Below the pieces are notes generated by a model that had not been told where the DNA came from, did no database searches, and worked only from the letters and a program-made list of their open reading frames with translations. Positions 24,176-38,183 of a stretch of 64,000 nt of DNA are shown one piece after another (within the stretch, counting starts at the first letter, position 1; each line of letters begins with the position of its first letter). A program made the position numbers and the translations under genes. Source of the stretch: Metridium senile (lineage: Eukaryota > Cnidaria > Anthozoa > Actiniaria > Metridiidae); the NCBI GenBank assembly GCA_949775045.1, contig OX459097.1, positions 2,936,685 through 3,000,684 of the forward strand, given 5' to 3'.

Positions 24176-26470
24176 CATCAAGTCATAATCCGAAAACGTT
24201 ACTTGAAGAAATGGAATACCTCACATATATATATATGCAGGTGGCAATATGTTTACAAAATACAAGAATACAAGGTCTCATAAATAAATATTTCAAAGCA
24301 CGAAAATGCTATGAATAAAAACATCATTCGTCACTCAAAACCAGATCATATTTGCATCACACTATTTGTATCTATTTACCCGTTGCAAATAGAGGAATAC
24401 ATGACAAGGAAGTAACATTATATGTCAGTTCGCTGTATTTCAATGGTTTTGAGCAATGGAATAAACTGTTAAAACGCCACTGTATATCTGATTATTCATA
24501 TAATGTAAATTCTAAAAAGCTACGCTTTAATAATATATTATTTTAACGTTTTTCTCTTAAACCACACTCAAGCTCCTTAATAAAACCCATCCCTTGTTTA
24601 AAATGCAAAACAACAGTTTGCCTTCGAGGGTAAAATAATTATTTTGTACATGTGTAAAAGTACAAAGTGCCAATTAAAGATGTTCTGTTGCTGTGACAAA
24701 GAAAGGAAATTGTGCTGTTTTTCGCTTGAAAAGATATCAAGAGCATAATTCTTCTATTCCTTTGTTCTATTAGAAGCATCGTTACCTGTCAGTCGGCATT
24801 TTTACTCAGTCTTCGACGTATTTCAAGCTGAACTCGTTTCTTGTCGACTCGTTAAAGACTTGAAGATCAAGGTAAACAGCCGTACCGTGCCAAATCTATC
24901 CTCATTACAATATTTAAACGAGGTTGCTCATTACCAGCTGGAACATTCATACTGATATTCGTGGCTGGAATGACAGCTATCAATCATCTAGTTTTGATAA
25001 CAAATCTTAACATTTAGAATGAGTAACTTTTAGTCAAATTTTAGTATTTCTATAACTAATTTCAATTTGTAAAATAGCCGTAATTCAGGCTATGTTGGCT
25101 GCAATGGATTTATTAATAAATTTTCTATCTAACTAACTGTCTATATCTATCTGATGATTTTAAAATTTCGGTATCCTAAGAAGGTATCATTAAGGTATCA
25201 TTACATTGCTCGTTTGCCTTTCTAAATAAAATACCCAAGGGTTTTTGTATAGACACCATAAACAACAAAACATAATTTTACGGATCGTTAATGGCTCGTT
25301 CATACTGGTATTCGTGTTTTGAATGACAGCTATATCAATTATAAATCTGACTTTTAAAATTCGATGATTTTCGCCGGTATTCTAAGAAAATATTACATTG
25401 CTCGTTTGCCTCTCCGATTTAAATACCCAAGGGTTTTTGTATATATAGACACTGTAAAAAAACACATAATTTTAGTTGCGAATTTTAACAAGCGAGGATA
25501 TTATTCTACTTTAGTGTTACTTCAATATCGAAGCAAGTACTTGACATGTGTAATTTGTGCGGAAATACCATTGATGATTTAAAATAATAAAAACATGAAT
25601 TTAAGAAGATCAGTTGTAATTAACAAACGTACAAAAACTGTTAATGGTTGCATGAAATAAAAAAACATTAAATAAAACATGGCTTTGAAAAGTAAAACTG
25701 AAATTCAATGAATAAATAATAAAAATCAGGTTATTTATTCATTCATTCGTATTTAGACATTAAAATTTTGCATTTTATATACACAATAACGGGAATACGA
25801 AAAAGGAAGATTTTGTCAATGATCTATACAGAAAGCAATCAACAACAAAACAATAATAGAAATCAAAAGAAATTAAAGACGTAAATATATTTAAATATGT
25901 ATTATTTTAGCTTATTCTAATGAGAAATTATCTCAGTCTCAGTCTCATTTTTACGTCTTTATTAGCTAATGTTATGATAATAATAATTTTAAACCTTTTC
26001 AATAGTTTTTTGTTTAGTATTTTTGCTGCATTCGTTAGTATTTTTTTGCATTTTATATTTCTATTATTTGTTATTTAGATATCATAGATATTTATAAGTA
26101 TAGGAGTAGGATATTCAATTGGGACGTAAGTTCTGTTTTATTCTCCCGTTAGTAATATTTTTCAAGTTGTATCGGTGTGACAAATAAATCAACGTAACAA
26201 ACAATAAAGAAAGAAAGAAGAACAAAAAATAAAAACATGTTTTTAATTAAGGCGTTCGAACTCGACTACAAGATTTGCCCACATCGTATCGCTTTTCGAT
26301 TTGCATGATAATAGGTAGACAGACTCATACACAACGGTACCTTAAACAATTTTAATTAAAGGCAGTCCAAGACTGCATGTGGCTATAGTTTAATAGCTGT
26401 AATGAGCAAATTGGTATTTAGACCTATATAGTACTAATCATTGTTCACGTATAAAGTGACAATATTCATC
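24176..26470. other. No gene recognised; contains one ~200-bp direct duplication
   Basis: Segments at about 25148-25275 and 25360-25475 share ATTACATTGCTCGTTTGCCT, TACCCAAGGGTTTTTGTAT and CATAATTTTA, and their left flanks share GAATGACAGCTAT. Otherwise AT-rich, with no supported exon. Confidence 0.55.
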
Positions 26471-26471
26471 A

Positions 26472-26609
26472 GGGGCCGGTTGTACGAAGGGTGAATAGCG
26501 CTATCCACCGGATAAATCCCTATCCAGCGGATAAAATCTATAAAAAACCTATGCAATGGATAACTTTTTTCCGCGGATAACTTTATCCACCCTTCGTACA
26601 ACCGGCCCC
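26472..26609. mobile_element. MITE with GGGGCCGGTTGTACGAAGGG termini, copy 1
   Basis: GGGGCCGGTTGTACGAAGGG is repeated inverted at the right end; the interior has alternating TATCC/GGATA words. A second copy in the opposite orientation lies at 49366-49503, sharing the interior AAAACCTATGCA / TGCATAGGTTTT. Confidence 0.88.
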
Positions 26610-29015
26610 AGCTGATACAGAATGTTATTTTCTTCTAAAAGGTTTAGATTTGTTGATATATAAATGAAGCATTGAAAATAAAACATCGAAATGTGTTTAC
26701 ATTGTTTGATTTTGATAAAAACAATATTAGTGTGGTAATGATTGGTTTTTGTGCAGAAAGAGGGGAAAGACATTGAGTCAATTTCTTCATGGCTATGTTA
26801 TCCCGGTTAGCAGGGACAACTCGCTTTCATATAAACAGCCCCTAAGACTGCATGCAGCTTCTCGTTTATTTTTCAAACAGTAGAAATAATGTTAAGTCTG
26901 GCGAAGAGTATGGATTCTCAAGTTGAGTGGAAGAGTTGATATTCTCGTAAGACATGCATTTAATTGGCCAGGTATCTTTGAAAGAAATAGGCAGTCTATG
27001 AGTATACAGCTATTTCAAAAAACGTTGAATACTGAATAGTGCATTCCAAGACCAAAGGGCATTGTGGGTCTCATTTATTCGTGATAAATAATACATATAC
27101 AACAATATGTACTCCCCATAACAAGCTCGTATATTGTTTTAAATGGAATGCACTAAGGATAAAATAACTAACCATTATTTATTTTACTTTAAACAATATT
27201 ACATGACCCAAGATGCATTTCGGTCTTGTAATGCACTATTCAGTATGCACTATTCAGTATTCTACATTTTTTGAAATAGCTGTATATAGACTATATAGTA
27301 TTGCAGAATGTATGAATAGATTAGTACTTTTCACTAATGTTTGCCAGTGTTTTAATTATTGGCATCTAAAGGAATATTCCTACATTAATGCTTTTTGAGT
27401 AGTAAATTTTAAACATTTGTATTAAAATAACAGATATACAAGTGCTTTTTCACAGAAATTGTGTCATTACTTTCGTTATAAATTACTTTGTCAACTAGCA
27501 GTTTTTGTTCCCCGAAGGAAAGCTTCGTTCTCTCGAAAGAGATTAACAACTCCTTGAAGGCAATTTGGCCCCTTAAATCGGTTGTTTTAAATGATCACCA
27601 ACATGTTATAAACAGGAAGACAGCGACTCGGATAGCCGTGTAGCCAAACAAAGTAACACTTCGGTTGAACGGTCGTTTTGACATCATAAAATCGCCGCAT
27701 AGCATCCGAAAACCTGAAAAACCTTTAATAAACCAATACTTTACAATTGCACAGAAAACTGTGCCTGGATATTGACGATAAAAGGGGAAAATTCATGATG
27801 AAAAAGAGACAACTCACCATCAAAATATCTAACTCGAGCAAATGCACATGTCACGTCTCACGTCGCTCTAAGTCACGTGCTCAAGTAACCATGATAACGT
27901 GCTCAACTCTCCGCAGATCGCAGGCTCAAGAGTTAACAACTCTTTCACTCGGACACTCAACAGGACGACATAGTGGCTTTCGCCTTTGGCTATAGCCACA
28001 AAAATATAAGTAGAAAAATGCCCGTGGGGGTGGGGGTAAATTTTAGTATTTAGTATTGTAAAAATGACCCAGTACCTGTCTTTTTCAAGTGGATGTGTCA
28101 CTTAATAGTTTTTTACCCCTCAAAAACTAAAGTTAATGTTTTGTTGTCATAAAGTGTTCTCATCTCCGAAATGATATTCACAATAGGTACTAGCAGCTTT
28201 GTCACTGGTACTTAAATTATATTTTTGACACTCTGGGCGGTACCACCCAACGATTTCAACCTTTAAAAGCTAGCAGAGGCTTTTTTCACCGTACAAGTAC
28301 GTACCGGAAAAAGGAACCTCTGGAATGAGAGATACCGTTGGATTTTTAACGGTATTCAGCGATCGATCGTTCAAGCGCCATTATGTATCACTCGGTCCAG
28401 CTCGTTCCTAGCATTTTGATTGACGGTCGATCAAATGCTAGCTAGTTTGCAAACGAGACATCAAACTTCGGGTGTTGCACTTCAACTGACGATAATGGTG
28501 TTATGCATTCAAAAGATATTCTAATCTCATTCATAGCCCTTATTTTTTATACATGAATTTCTATTTGAAATATCACTTATAATTAGTCTGCTAGCAGAAT
28601 TCATTTTCTATACGATAAGCACTGTCTACAACATCGGGTTGGATTTGTTCACTCCCAAACATTCGTATTCGACAAAACAAATTAAATTCCTCAGTTAACG
28701 TTTCCTAAACATTTTTTTGTGCAGAAATCACATTTCTGCTCTGCATGAAAAAAAATATTTGATTAAACATCCCATTGAGCGCCGTTCGTAGCTGAGCTGA
28801 ACTTTTTGAGAATGAAGAATTTACCAAAAATATATAATATATATTTTTCAAAAAAATATAAAAATATCAATTTATAATAATGATATATATATATATATTA
28901 TGAGAGAACCTACTCGCTAAGGCAATTTTCAGTAGTTTAAATTTATTTATACAAAAACAAATTGCTATATTGGAGCGAGAGAGCTGGAATTTGTATGAAA
29001 TAAACATTAAGTTCT
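26610..29015. other. No gene recognised apart from a foldback element
   Basis: AT-rich DNA. A plus-strand frame at 27747-27995 and a minus-strand frame at 27868-28101 show no motifs. 28225-28400 is slightly GC-richer, with an ATGGCGCTT start on the minus strand but no donor. Confidence 0.45.
27003..27289. mobile_element. Foldback element of the TATACAcCTATTTCAAAA family
   Basis: TATACAGCTATTTCAAAAAA pairs with TTTTTTGAAATAGCTGTATA; GAATAGTGCATTCCAAGACC pairs with an imperfect partner near 27220-27240. The family is shared with 33030, 39640, 40673 and 49133. Confidence 0.78.
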
Positions 29016-29102
29016 TATGAAACCATCCCAAAATACCAGATAATTTTATTTATATGATATGATAAAATAACATTATTTGATATTTTAAGGGATGGTTTCA
29101 TA
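29016..29102. mobile_element. Short MITE with TATGAAACCATCCC ends
   Basis: TATGAAACCATCCC at the left is mirrored by GGGATGGTTTCATA at the right, with an AT-rich interior of partly inverted words. A solitary AAACCATCCTT near 29167 may be a remnant of a second copy. Confidence 0.75.
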
Positions 29103-29909
29103 ATAGATAATTTATGATATTGAGATATTTTGAGATATATTGGAATATCATAAAATATATATTTTTAAACCATCCTTAAAGTATCAAATATAATTATTTC
29201 TTCTTTTTTGAGACATTGAAATATCGTATTCATATCATAACAGAAATACTGCATTTTGGGAGTCATTTTATTATCTAAAATGGTTTCATTCCAAAATTGT
29301 ATATTGATGTAAAATGAGTAAATTCCTGCTGGTTTTAAAATACAGAGCCGCGTAAAACAAATACATGAACTACTTTGTATCATTCTGAAATATTTCCTAC
29401 GTGTTAACATAAACCTATCCATTGATACAAATACACTATATAGATCGTTTAACAACAAAAGGTAATATAAACAAATACTGCAATAACTACTGCTGTAGAA
29501 CTTTAAAATTCAGCTGCTTTGAAGATAAAAATGAATTGAATCCAGGCTTTTTATAAAATGTAAAAAACAATAATAATTAATGAATAACATGCATTTTTAG
29601 AAAGAAATGACAGTTTTTTTCAGGTTTAAATAAAATGTATAGAATTGTACTTGATGTGGTTTTAAAGTTGAGGTATACAAATTCAATTAAGTTTGAACTT
29701 TGTGGGAGATGTTTTAATCTAGTGAAGACCAAAACGTAGAAACGTCAAGTTGTACTTTAAAAGAAAATGAATGTAGCGAACGTGTATTTCATGTGTACTG
29801 AAGTGAATGTTTCTTGGTGTTTAAGATAACATAGATATCTAGCAAGACAACGAGTGACAGCGTCTTGCAGAGTATTTTAATAATAACAAGTGAGAAGCAA
29901 TTTTCCTAC

Positions 29910-29986
29910 CTTTCGTTTGCTGTTAACAAATCTCTAAAGATTGACCTTCTAGGGGTATTTCCAGGATGGGTTTCACTAGCAGCCAT
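29910..29986 (-). CDS. Candidate first coding exon (protein unrecognised)
   Basis: GAAATGGCT on the minus strand starts a 25-codon frame beginning MAASETHPGNTP, followed by RRSIFRDLLTANE and ending with AG before the donor GTAGGA (phase 2). The start context is strong. About 70 bases upstream lies ACTGCGCATGCC, an NRF-1-like element. The short motif (R)xxxRDLL before the splice site resembles RYRLRDLL in the exon at 5046-5194, which hints at a shared origin or constraint. The family is not recognised, and I could not find the next exon to the left. Confidence 0.45.
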
Positions 29987-30050
29987 TTCCAGTACTGCAT
30001 CCAGATATGAATACTGACAGACTCGGAGAAAACATCACTGCCAATCCCTA

Positions 30051-30060
30051 CTGCGCATGC
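30051..30060. promoter_or_regulatory. NRF-1-like GCGCATGC site
   Basis: CTGCGCATGC matches half and core of the known NRF-1 site (GCGCATGCGC). It lies about 65-75 bases upstream of the ATG at 29986 on the minus strand, consistent with a CpG-type promoter. Inference. Confidence 0.35.
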
Positions 30061-30339
30061 CAGTCACCTGCGCTTAAACTTATGCAAATTTACAATTTCG
30101 CTATTTCATTTCCAAAGTTCACAATTATTCCACTTGAAATAGCATTATATTATCAACAACCCTGAAGCTATTTCCTTCATACCGTTTTATAGTGGAATTG
30201 TGTTAATTTGCTGCCATCTGTACGTACTAATTGGGGCAAACAGCAATTTACTTATCAATGTACCAAGGAATATAATGATTTAGATACGGAACTGCCGAAA
30301 TATTAAATCTTCACATAAAATTTTTAATCTAAGCTTAGG

Positions 30340-30510
30340 AAAATAATTTTACAACTATTTTTAGAATGTTTATATGTTTATACTGTATCTTTTATAGAAT
30401 TATTTGTATTTATTTTAGGGCCGTACTGAAAATCGCCTTTCCAAGTAGGTTCCCTCATTAAACATTATTATTATTATTTTTATCATTATTATTATCTTTT
30501 GTAGCGCTAG
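30340..30510 (+). mobile_element. LINE 3'-end remnant
   Basis: TTTATTTTAGGGCCGTACTG is followed by CCCTCATTAAACATTATTAT and an ATT tail. The layout (GGCC..CTGAAAA..CCC.ATTAAA then ATT repeats) matches 3' ends of CR1/L2-type LINEs known from marine animals. No coding part remains. Confidence 0.5.
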
Positions 30511-30875
30511 CCTGGTATACAAATGATGACGGCACAATAAAGTCTTTATATAAAGGTTGTGTACTCACATCCAAACTTTCAAGACAACTATAAATAAAAA
30601 CAGAAAATGTGTACACAAGTAACCTATACTCTCGTCAAATTATGTGTTTATTAATATTGCAGCACTATGCGTTGTGTGCTATTTGCGCTCAACATAGTAA
30701 AATAGATAATTTCAAAAACAACACACCAAACATGGGACAAATTGGCCATTTTAAGTCGTATTTGTGTTGTATTATTTGTGTAGACATGTCAATTATCATT
30801 ATCAATTTTGACAATTTAATTTTTAATTCTCAAAATCTACATTTTTTAAATTGCTATTGACTGTGTGTGACATTC

Positions 30876-31000
30876 CATCCTCGGGAACCCAGGGGTATTC
30901 TTCTGTCGCTCGTTTCTCGCTTCCTCAACATATACCCCTGTGATATGTTGTGGAAGCGAGAAACGAGCGACAGAAGAATACCCCTGGGTTCCCGAGGATG
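30876..31000. mobile_element. 125-bp hairpin MITE with 9-bp target duplication (Mutator-like)
   Basis: CATCCTCGGGAACCCAGGGG and its exact reverse complement form the ends, and the arms are nearly perfect over about 55 bases each. GTGACATTC is directly repeated at 30867-30875 and 31001-31009. A longer member of the family sits at 51103-51397, also with a 9-bp duplication. Nine-base duplications suggest a Mutator-like origin. Confidence 0.88.
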
Positions 31001-31009
31001 GTGACATTC

Positions 31010-32446
31010 ATAAGCTAATTTCACTTTCTGATTTTTTTAGAATTTAATAAAAGGAAGGAGTGGTACGTCAAAACAAATATAGTTTTATATTTTGATACTT
31101 ACTAGTAATGCAAACATTGAAAGATTGAAGCTATTAGAAAATATTAGTATTCATGAAGTTTTTCAAAAACGCGTATTATTATTAAGGTTTTTATATTAGG
31201 TTTTTTGAATAAATAAGCCAGTATTTTTGACGATTAGAAAGCCAGTTAGCTGATCGAAGGAAATCGGAAAGCCAGTTGACTTATTGCTTCTCAAAAACCG
31301 CTAATCCTTTACATAAAACATTCGCTATAGGCCGATTGCATTATATGATAGCAGGTATTGAAAAACAAGGTTTATGTTCTTTCTGCTGAGCTTAGGAAAA
31401 TCATTTCATCCGGCGACATTGGATATGCACTTATAGTTCCAAACTGAAAGGTTGATGCTATGACATTTGAATCTGAAAGGTTTTTTTTTTAATTTTGCAC
31501 GCACTTTGTAATTAGATACAAAAAGCGTAATTTGAATCCGGCAAACTAATATATTAGTCCTCATTCAATGACACATCGTTGGGGTTTCATTATTATATTA
31601 AAATATGCTTTTAGTTATTTGGTCTGATACCGTTTGAAACAGGTTTGAAACAGGTTTAAATCGAGCCAAGGGTTATTAAAAACGACGCATTTTTGACGAG
31701 TAATTCACACGAAATTGATTCTGTTCCTTTTATTGTCTCTTTTTTTAAAATTGGTGCTATATTGTCATGTTTGCTCTCTTGTCTTATTGTCGTTTTCGTT
31801 TGACATATTAATTGTTTGGTCGTGTCCCTTTTGAGTGCTTGCATTCAATTAAAACTGAATCTTATAATTCCTTTCTGTATATCGTTTCAAATGGGTTTTT
31901 TCATTGCTTGCTCATATTGTCTTTCTCTTTTGTGTTTATAGTAGCTGCAGCTATAGTTTATAATTAAAAAATATATAATTTGGGTTTTATTCGTTGCAGG
32001 TTCATATTGGCTCGTTTTGTTCTTTTTCGATTAATTGTGGTTAGAAGCTGCAGTTTTATTGAATCAAAAAGTAATATAACTTCGGTCTTGACCTTTGATC
32101 TGTCGTATGCATGGTTTTAATTGTCATTCGTATTGATTATATTGTCTGATTTTGTCTTTTCCAATATGTCATGTCATATCAACCGGCGTTGCTCATTACC
32201 TCTTAATTAATATTGATATTGATCATCTAGAATGAGTATATCCTTGCATATCGCACAGCTTGGTAGCACGATAAGGCCCGGCAAGGTTCCTCGTCTCGTT
32301 TAATAAAGTACTCGAATTGACAAATATCACAGTAACAAAATGAAATGATATTTGAACGGTAAAGATACTAAGAAAGTAAATAGAATTATGATAGTCACGA
32401 CAACAATAGATGATTATGAAAACATTGATAATGACAATTAGATGAT
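31010..32446. other. No gene recognised
   Basis: AT-rich. Two related segments near 31895-31960 and 31983-32060 share TGGGTTTT, TTCATATTG and a GCTGCAG word, suggesting an old duplication. Confidence 0.45.
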
Positions 32447-32720
32447 GATGATGATGATGATGATGATGAATGATGCCGTCGATGGTGGTTACAGTGTTGG
32501 TGATGTTGATTCGCATGATGTCATGATGGTGGTGGTCAGGGTATGGTGTCCCTGATGACGCTGTTGTAATGATGATGATGATGGCAATGGCCGATGATGA
32601 TGATAATAGTCGCATGATGTCATAATGGTGGTTATGATGATGATGATGATGATGATAATGATTATGAAGACAATGGTAATGGAGATGATAGTGGTGATAA
32701 TGATGACTGCTATAATAACT
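32447..32720. repeat. GAT/ATG trinucleotide repeats
   Basis: Several GATGAT runs are separated by related sequence. The histidine-rich minus-strand frame across this block is an artefact of the repeat. Confidence 0.93.
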
Positions 32721-33014
32721 AAACTGAAGAGAACATTTCGTGTGCATGAAGATAAATTGCAATGGCATAGGATTAATTTTACTAGACATAGATATAGACA
32801 TTGACATATAGCCTAAACCAGCCAGAGGGATGTCTTCCCATGCAATTAAACCTTTATTTATATCTAATTAAATACTGAATGAATAAATTAAGGAATGAAA
32901 CAAATTAAAAACTAGGAAAAAGTCATGTAAAACCCGCAGGCTAAAAAATCATTGCATACTCAGAAAAACAGTATACAAGTTCCATCTAGAAAGCAGATCG
33001 ATCTTTTAGTTTTA

Positions 33015-33085
33015 AAGACCAACAATGCATTTCGGTCTTGAGATGCACTATTCGGTATTCAACCTTTTTCAAACAGGTGTAGATG
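33015..33085. mobile_element. Half of a TATACACCTATTTCAAAA-family foldback
   Basis: AATGCATTTCGGTCTTGAGA, TGCACTATTCGGTATTCAAC and TTTCAAACAGGTGTA match one arm of the elements at 27003-27289 and 49133-49536. No opposite arm lies within reach. Confidence 0.6.
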
Positions 33086-33810
33086 TATGTAAGATTTAAT
33101 TGTTGCGACATTATGACCAAAACCTGATTGTATAATAAAGTTCAATATTTTTAAATATTATAAATGTCGACTGATTTTAATTTTTATTCTGATTCCGAGT
33201 GTCCTGTTACATTCGCAAGTATTGTAACATAGTAAGAATTAAAGGTTTCACGAGTAAGAGTTTATAATGATATTACAAGCATTTTTTATTTATTTTATTT
33301 ATAATGATGGTTATTTCGCCAAACGGAATTTAGTTATATAATTTGGATACGAAAACATTATAGAAACAAAAAAATACTAAGTAACGGAACAAATAACAAA
33401 AGACTGGAGATCGAACGGAGGTTAGAGTAAATCACTTAAATCAATACAGACTGAAAATTTACTTCCAGGTGCAAAACTTGAACAAAAGACGATAAAACGT
33501 GATAGTTGTCTCGAAAGGTGACCCACGGATGGACTAACAGTATACATAGGTTGCCTTTCAAATTTATCCGGCGTAATGTTGACAGAGCAGTTTAACGGTT
33601 TGAATAGACTTTCATAGACTGCAGTCCTTACAATAAGTCCCTACTTTTCCCTTAGAATTCCGAGGAAAACTAGCTATCTATAGAACACTGACGTGTGTGG
33701 ATTGGGGGCGAGAAAGGGAGAAGAACTACTTGCACGTTAGCGTTTTATAAAAAGCTCATTTCCCTCGGAATCCGGAAGGAAAAGTAGAGAATTTCTGTCT
33801 ACACTAATGC

Positions 33811-33926
33811 TAGTCTCCCCCGCACCTGTTTTTAGTCTCGTTCCATTCCCCTTCTCACTTATCTGGGGAGAGAAGTGCATAGTAGGGGAATGGAACGAGC
33901 CTGAAAACGGCTGCGGGGGAGACTAT
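33811..33926. mobile_element. 116-bp hAT-like MITE with 8-bp target duplication
   Basis: TAGTCTCCCCCGC pairs with GCGGGGGAGACTA; CTCGTTCCATTCCCC pairs with GGGGAATGGAACGAG. ACTAATGC is repeated directly at 33803-33810 and 33927-33934. Shares GGCTGCG.GGGAGACT with the element at 50253-50315. Confidence 0.87.
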
Positions 33927-34084
33927 ACTAATGCCCACAATTCCGGATAAATCGGTCACCAAAAAGAGAATCGACTGACTTTTGATAAAAAGATAAATTT
34001 TAAAAACGGAACTTTTCGAAAACACTACGCCGTGAACTCGTTGATCGCGAATTCAACGCGGGCTGAATGCATTAGTTCGCGGAT

Positions 34085-34212
34085 CGCTGAAAATGATGCC
34101 AGCGATCGTCAGCGATTATATGGAAACACTTTTCAGCGATCGAGCGACCGGATTTGCATTGTGTAGACTGAAATTGTATAATCGCTGACGATCGCTGGCA
34201 TCATTTTCAGCG
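34085..34212. repeat. Perfect 36-bp inverted repeat (hairpin)
   Basis: The arm at 34085-34120 (starting CGCTGAAAATGATGCCAGCG) is repeated exactly inverted at 34177-34212, around a 56-base spacer rich in GATCG/CGATC words. It may be the core of a foldback element. Confidence 0.9.
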
Positions 34213-34240
34213 GGCGGGCGGGCGGGCGGGCGGGCGGGCG
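34211..34240 (+). repeat. CGGG tetranucleotide run
   Basis: Seven or more GGGC units lie directly at the foot of the hairpin. Four or more G3 tracts could form a G-quadruplex on the plus strand (inference). Striking in an otherwise AT-rich window. Confidence 0.95.
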
Positions 34241-34374
34241 TGAGTTAGCTGTCAGGTTCAGTGAGGAGTGAGAAATACAGTTCAAAAGATCTCAAAATAG
34301 ACGCCGGAAGATTGGAGAACTTCTGAATCACTGGAAAAACAATAGGTAGAACCTTCCTTCCAGTTGTATCTTAT

Positions 34375-34470
34375 TTCTTAGGGGATATTGCCAAGCAATT
34401 GGGGCTCTGCCCTGTGTCTTTATCCCTGCCACTGTGGCAAATTGATTAAATTAAAAAAAATAAAAACAGT
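34375..34470 (+). mobile_element. LINE 3'-end remnant next to the CALHM fragment
   Basis: GGCTCTGCCCTGTGTCTTTA, CCTGCCACTGTGGCAAATTG and an A-rich AAATAAAA tail match the general form of CR1/L2-group 3' ends. No open frame remains. Confidence 0.5.
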
Positions 34471-34472
34471 AA

Positions 34473-34555
34473 TTTCACTTCCACCGAACCCGAAAGAGGG
34501 TTGGTGAACAAAGCATAGCGTCGAAGCTGTACATAGAAAAGTTAGTACAGGGACA
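34473..34555 (-). pseudogene. Broken copy of CALHM-like exon 2
   Basis: The minus-strand translation starts CPCTNFSMYSFDAM and continues LCSPTLF before changing frame and hitting a stop (WK-stop). It closely follows the functional exon at 36455-36773 (CPCTNHSMYSFAM then LASPTLF), and nucleotide identity continues in GTACAGGGACAT and GGGTTGGTGAA. The remainder of the exon is missing. Two direct repeats (GGAGAACTTC..GAATCAC at 34313 and 34568) flank the fragment, so local duplication accompanied its formation. Confidence 0.8.
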
Positions 34556-34959
34556 TTTGAGAGATGGGAGAACTTCCTGAATCACAGGCCGGGAAAAAAT
34601 AGGTAGGGCTGAGAAAGAAACATCTAAAATAAGACGCTATGAAAATAGAGTGAAGGGATATTTTAATGTGATTAAACCTGTCCTTAAACCCTTAATGATG
34701 AGAACGAATCATAGTATACAACAGTGACATCAATTGCTTAAATAATAAAGGGTAATCGGACTCTATTGTTAGGGTAGAGGGATACATTTTGTGTGTTTGT
34801 AAATGAATTGTGATATGAGCTCATATGTGGTCTAATACACGAATAGATCGATATAGTGTAATGGTAAACCCAGTTTAACATAACTCATCAGGGACTAAGA
34901 TGTTAAACTGTTGTCATTATGGTAGATGACAAACGTGTTTCATACTCCAAGGCCTTAGA

Positions 34960-35225
34960 GCTTAACCCTAACGTGCATCGTTAGTCTTAAAGCAGTTTGG
35001 AAGATCATTCACGTAAATAAAAAAACAATAGCGGTCCAATAATAGTTCCTTGAGGAACTCCTATATTAGGAAATGCTTGGGTGAGGAATAATGGTTATCT
35101 ACGACTTTCACTTAACATCTGTTGGAAAGATACGAGTTGAACCAACTGAGTCAGACACAAACATTGTCAGACAGTAAAGCTAAATACCCAAACAGTTTAC
35201 TAATTTCTTTAAATACGCGTTAAAT
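34960..35225 (-). pseudogene. Decayed non-LTR reverse transcriptase fragment
   Basis: On the minus strand, short pieces in different frames read WFNSYLSNRC, then GVPQGTIIGPLLF, then IYVNDLPNCFKTN. They match, in order, the known RT block (WF.SYLSNR.Q..., GVPQGS.LGPLLF..YINDLP). Frames are broken by at least two indels and stops (one after SNRC, one after LLFF). It lies downstream of the CALHM-like gene on the same strand. Confidence 0.75.
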
Positions 35226-35432
35226 ATCACTTATCATAAGAGTAAAATCTTTAGCTGCTTTGATGAAGAAATAACTAAAATTATTATAACACATGGAAGC
35301 ACTCTTCCGAAATAGACACAATGATTTTGAAAATCTACAGGTCTCACAAAGAATTTAAATCCTTTTAAAATGTCGAAAAACGTCCTCAGAATTGTCATTA
35401 TATTTGAAATAACAAACTGACCATTATTTCTG

Positions 35433-38183
<2,751 letters not shown>

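Noticed and set aside
32223..32807. 194-codon histidine-rich minus-strand frame
   Set aside because: Produced by GAT/ATG microsatellites; composition follows the repeat, not a protein.
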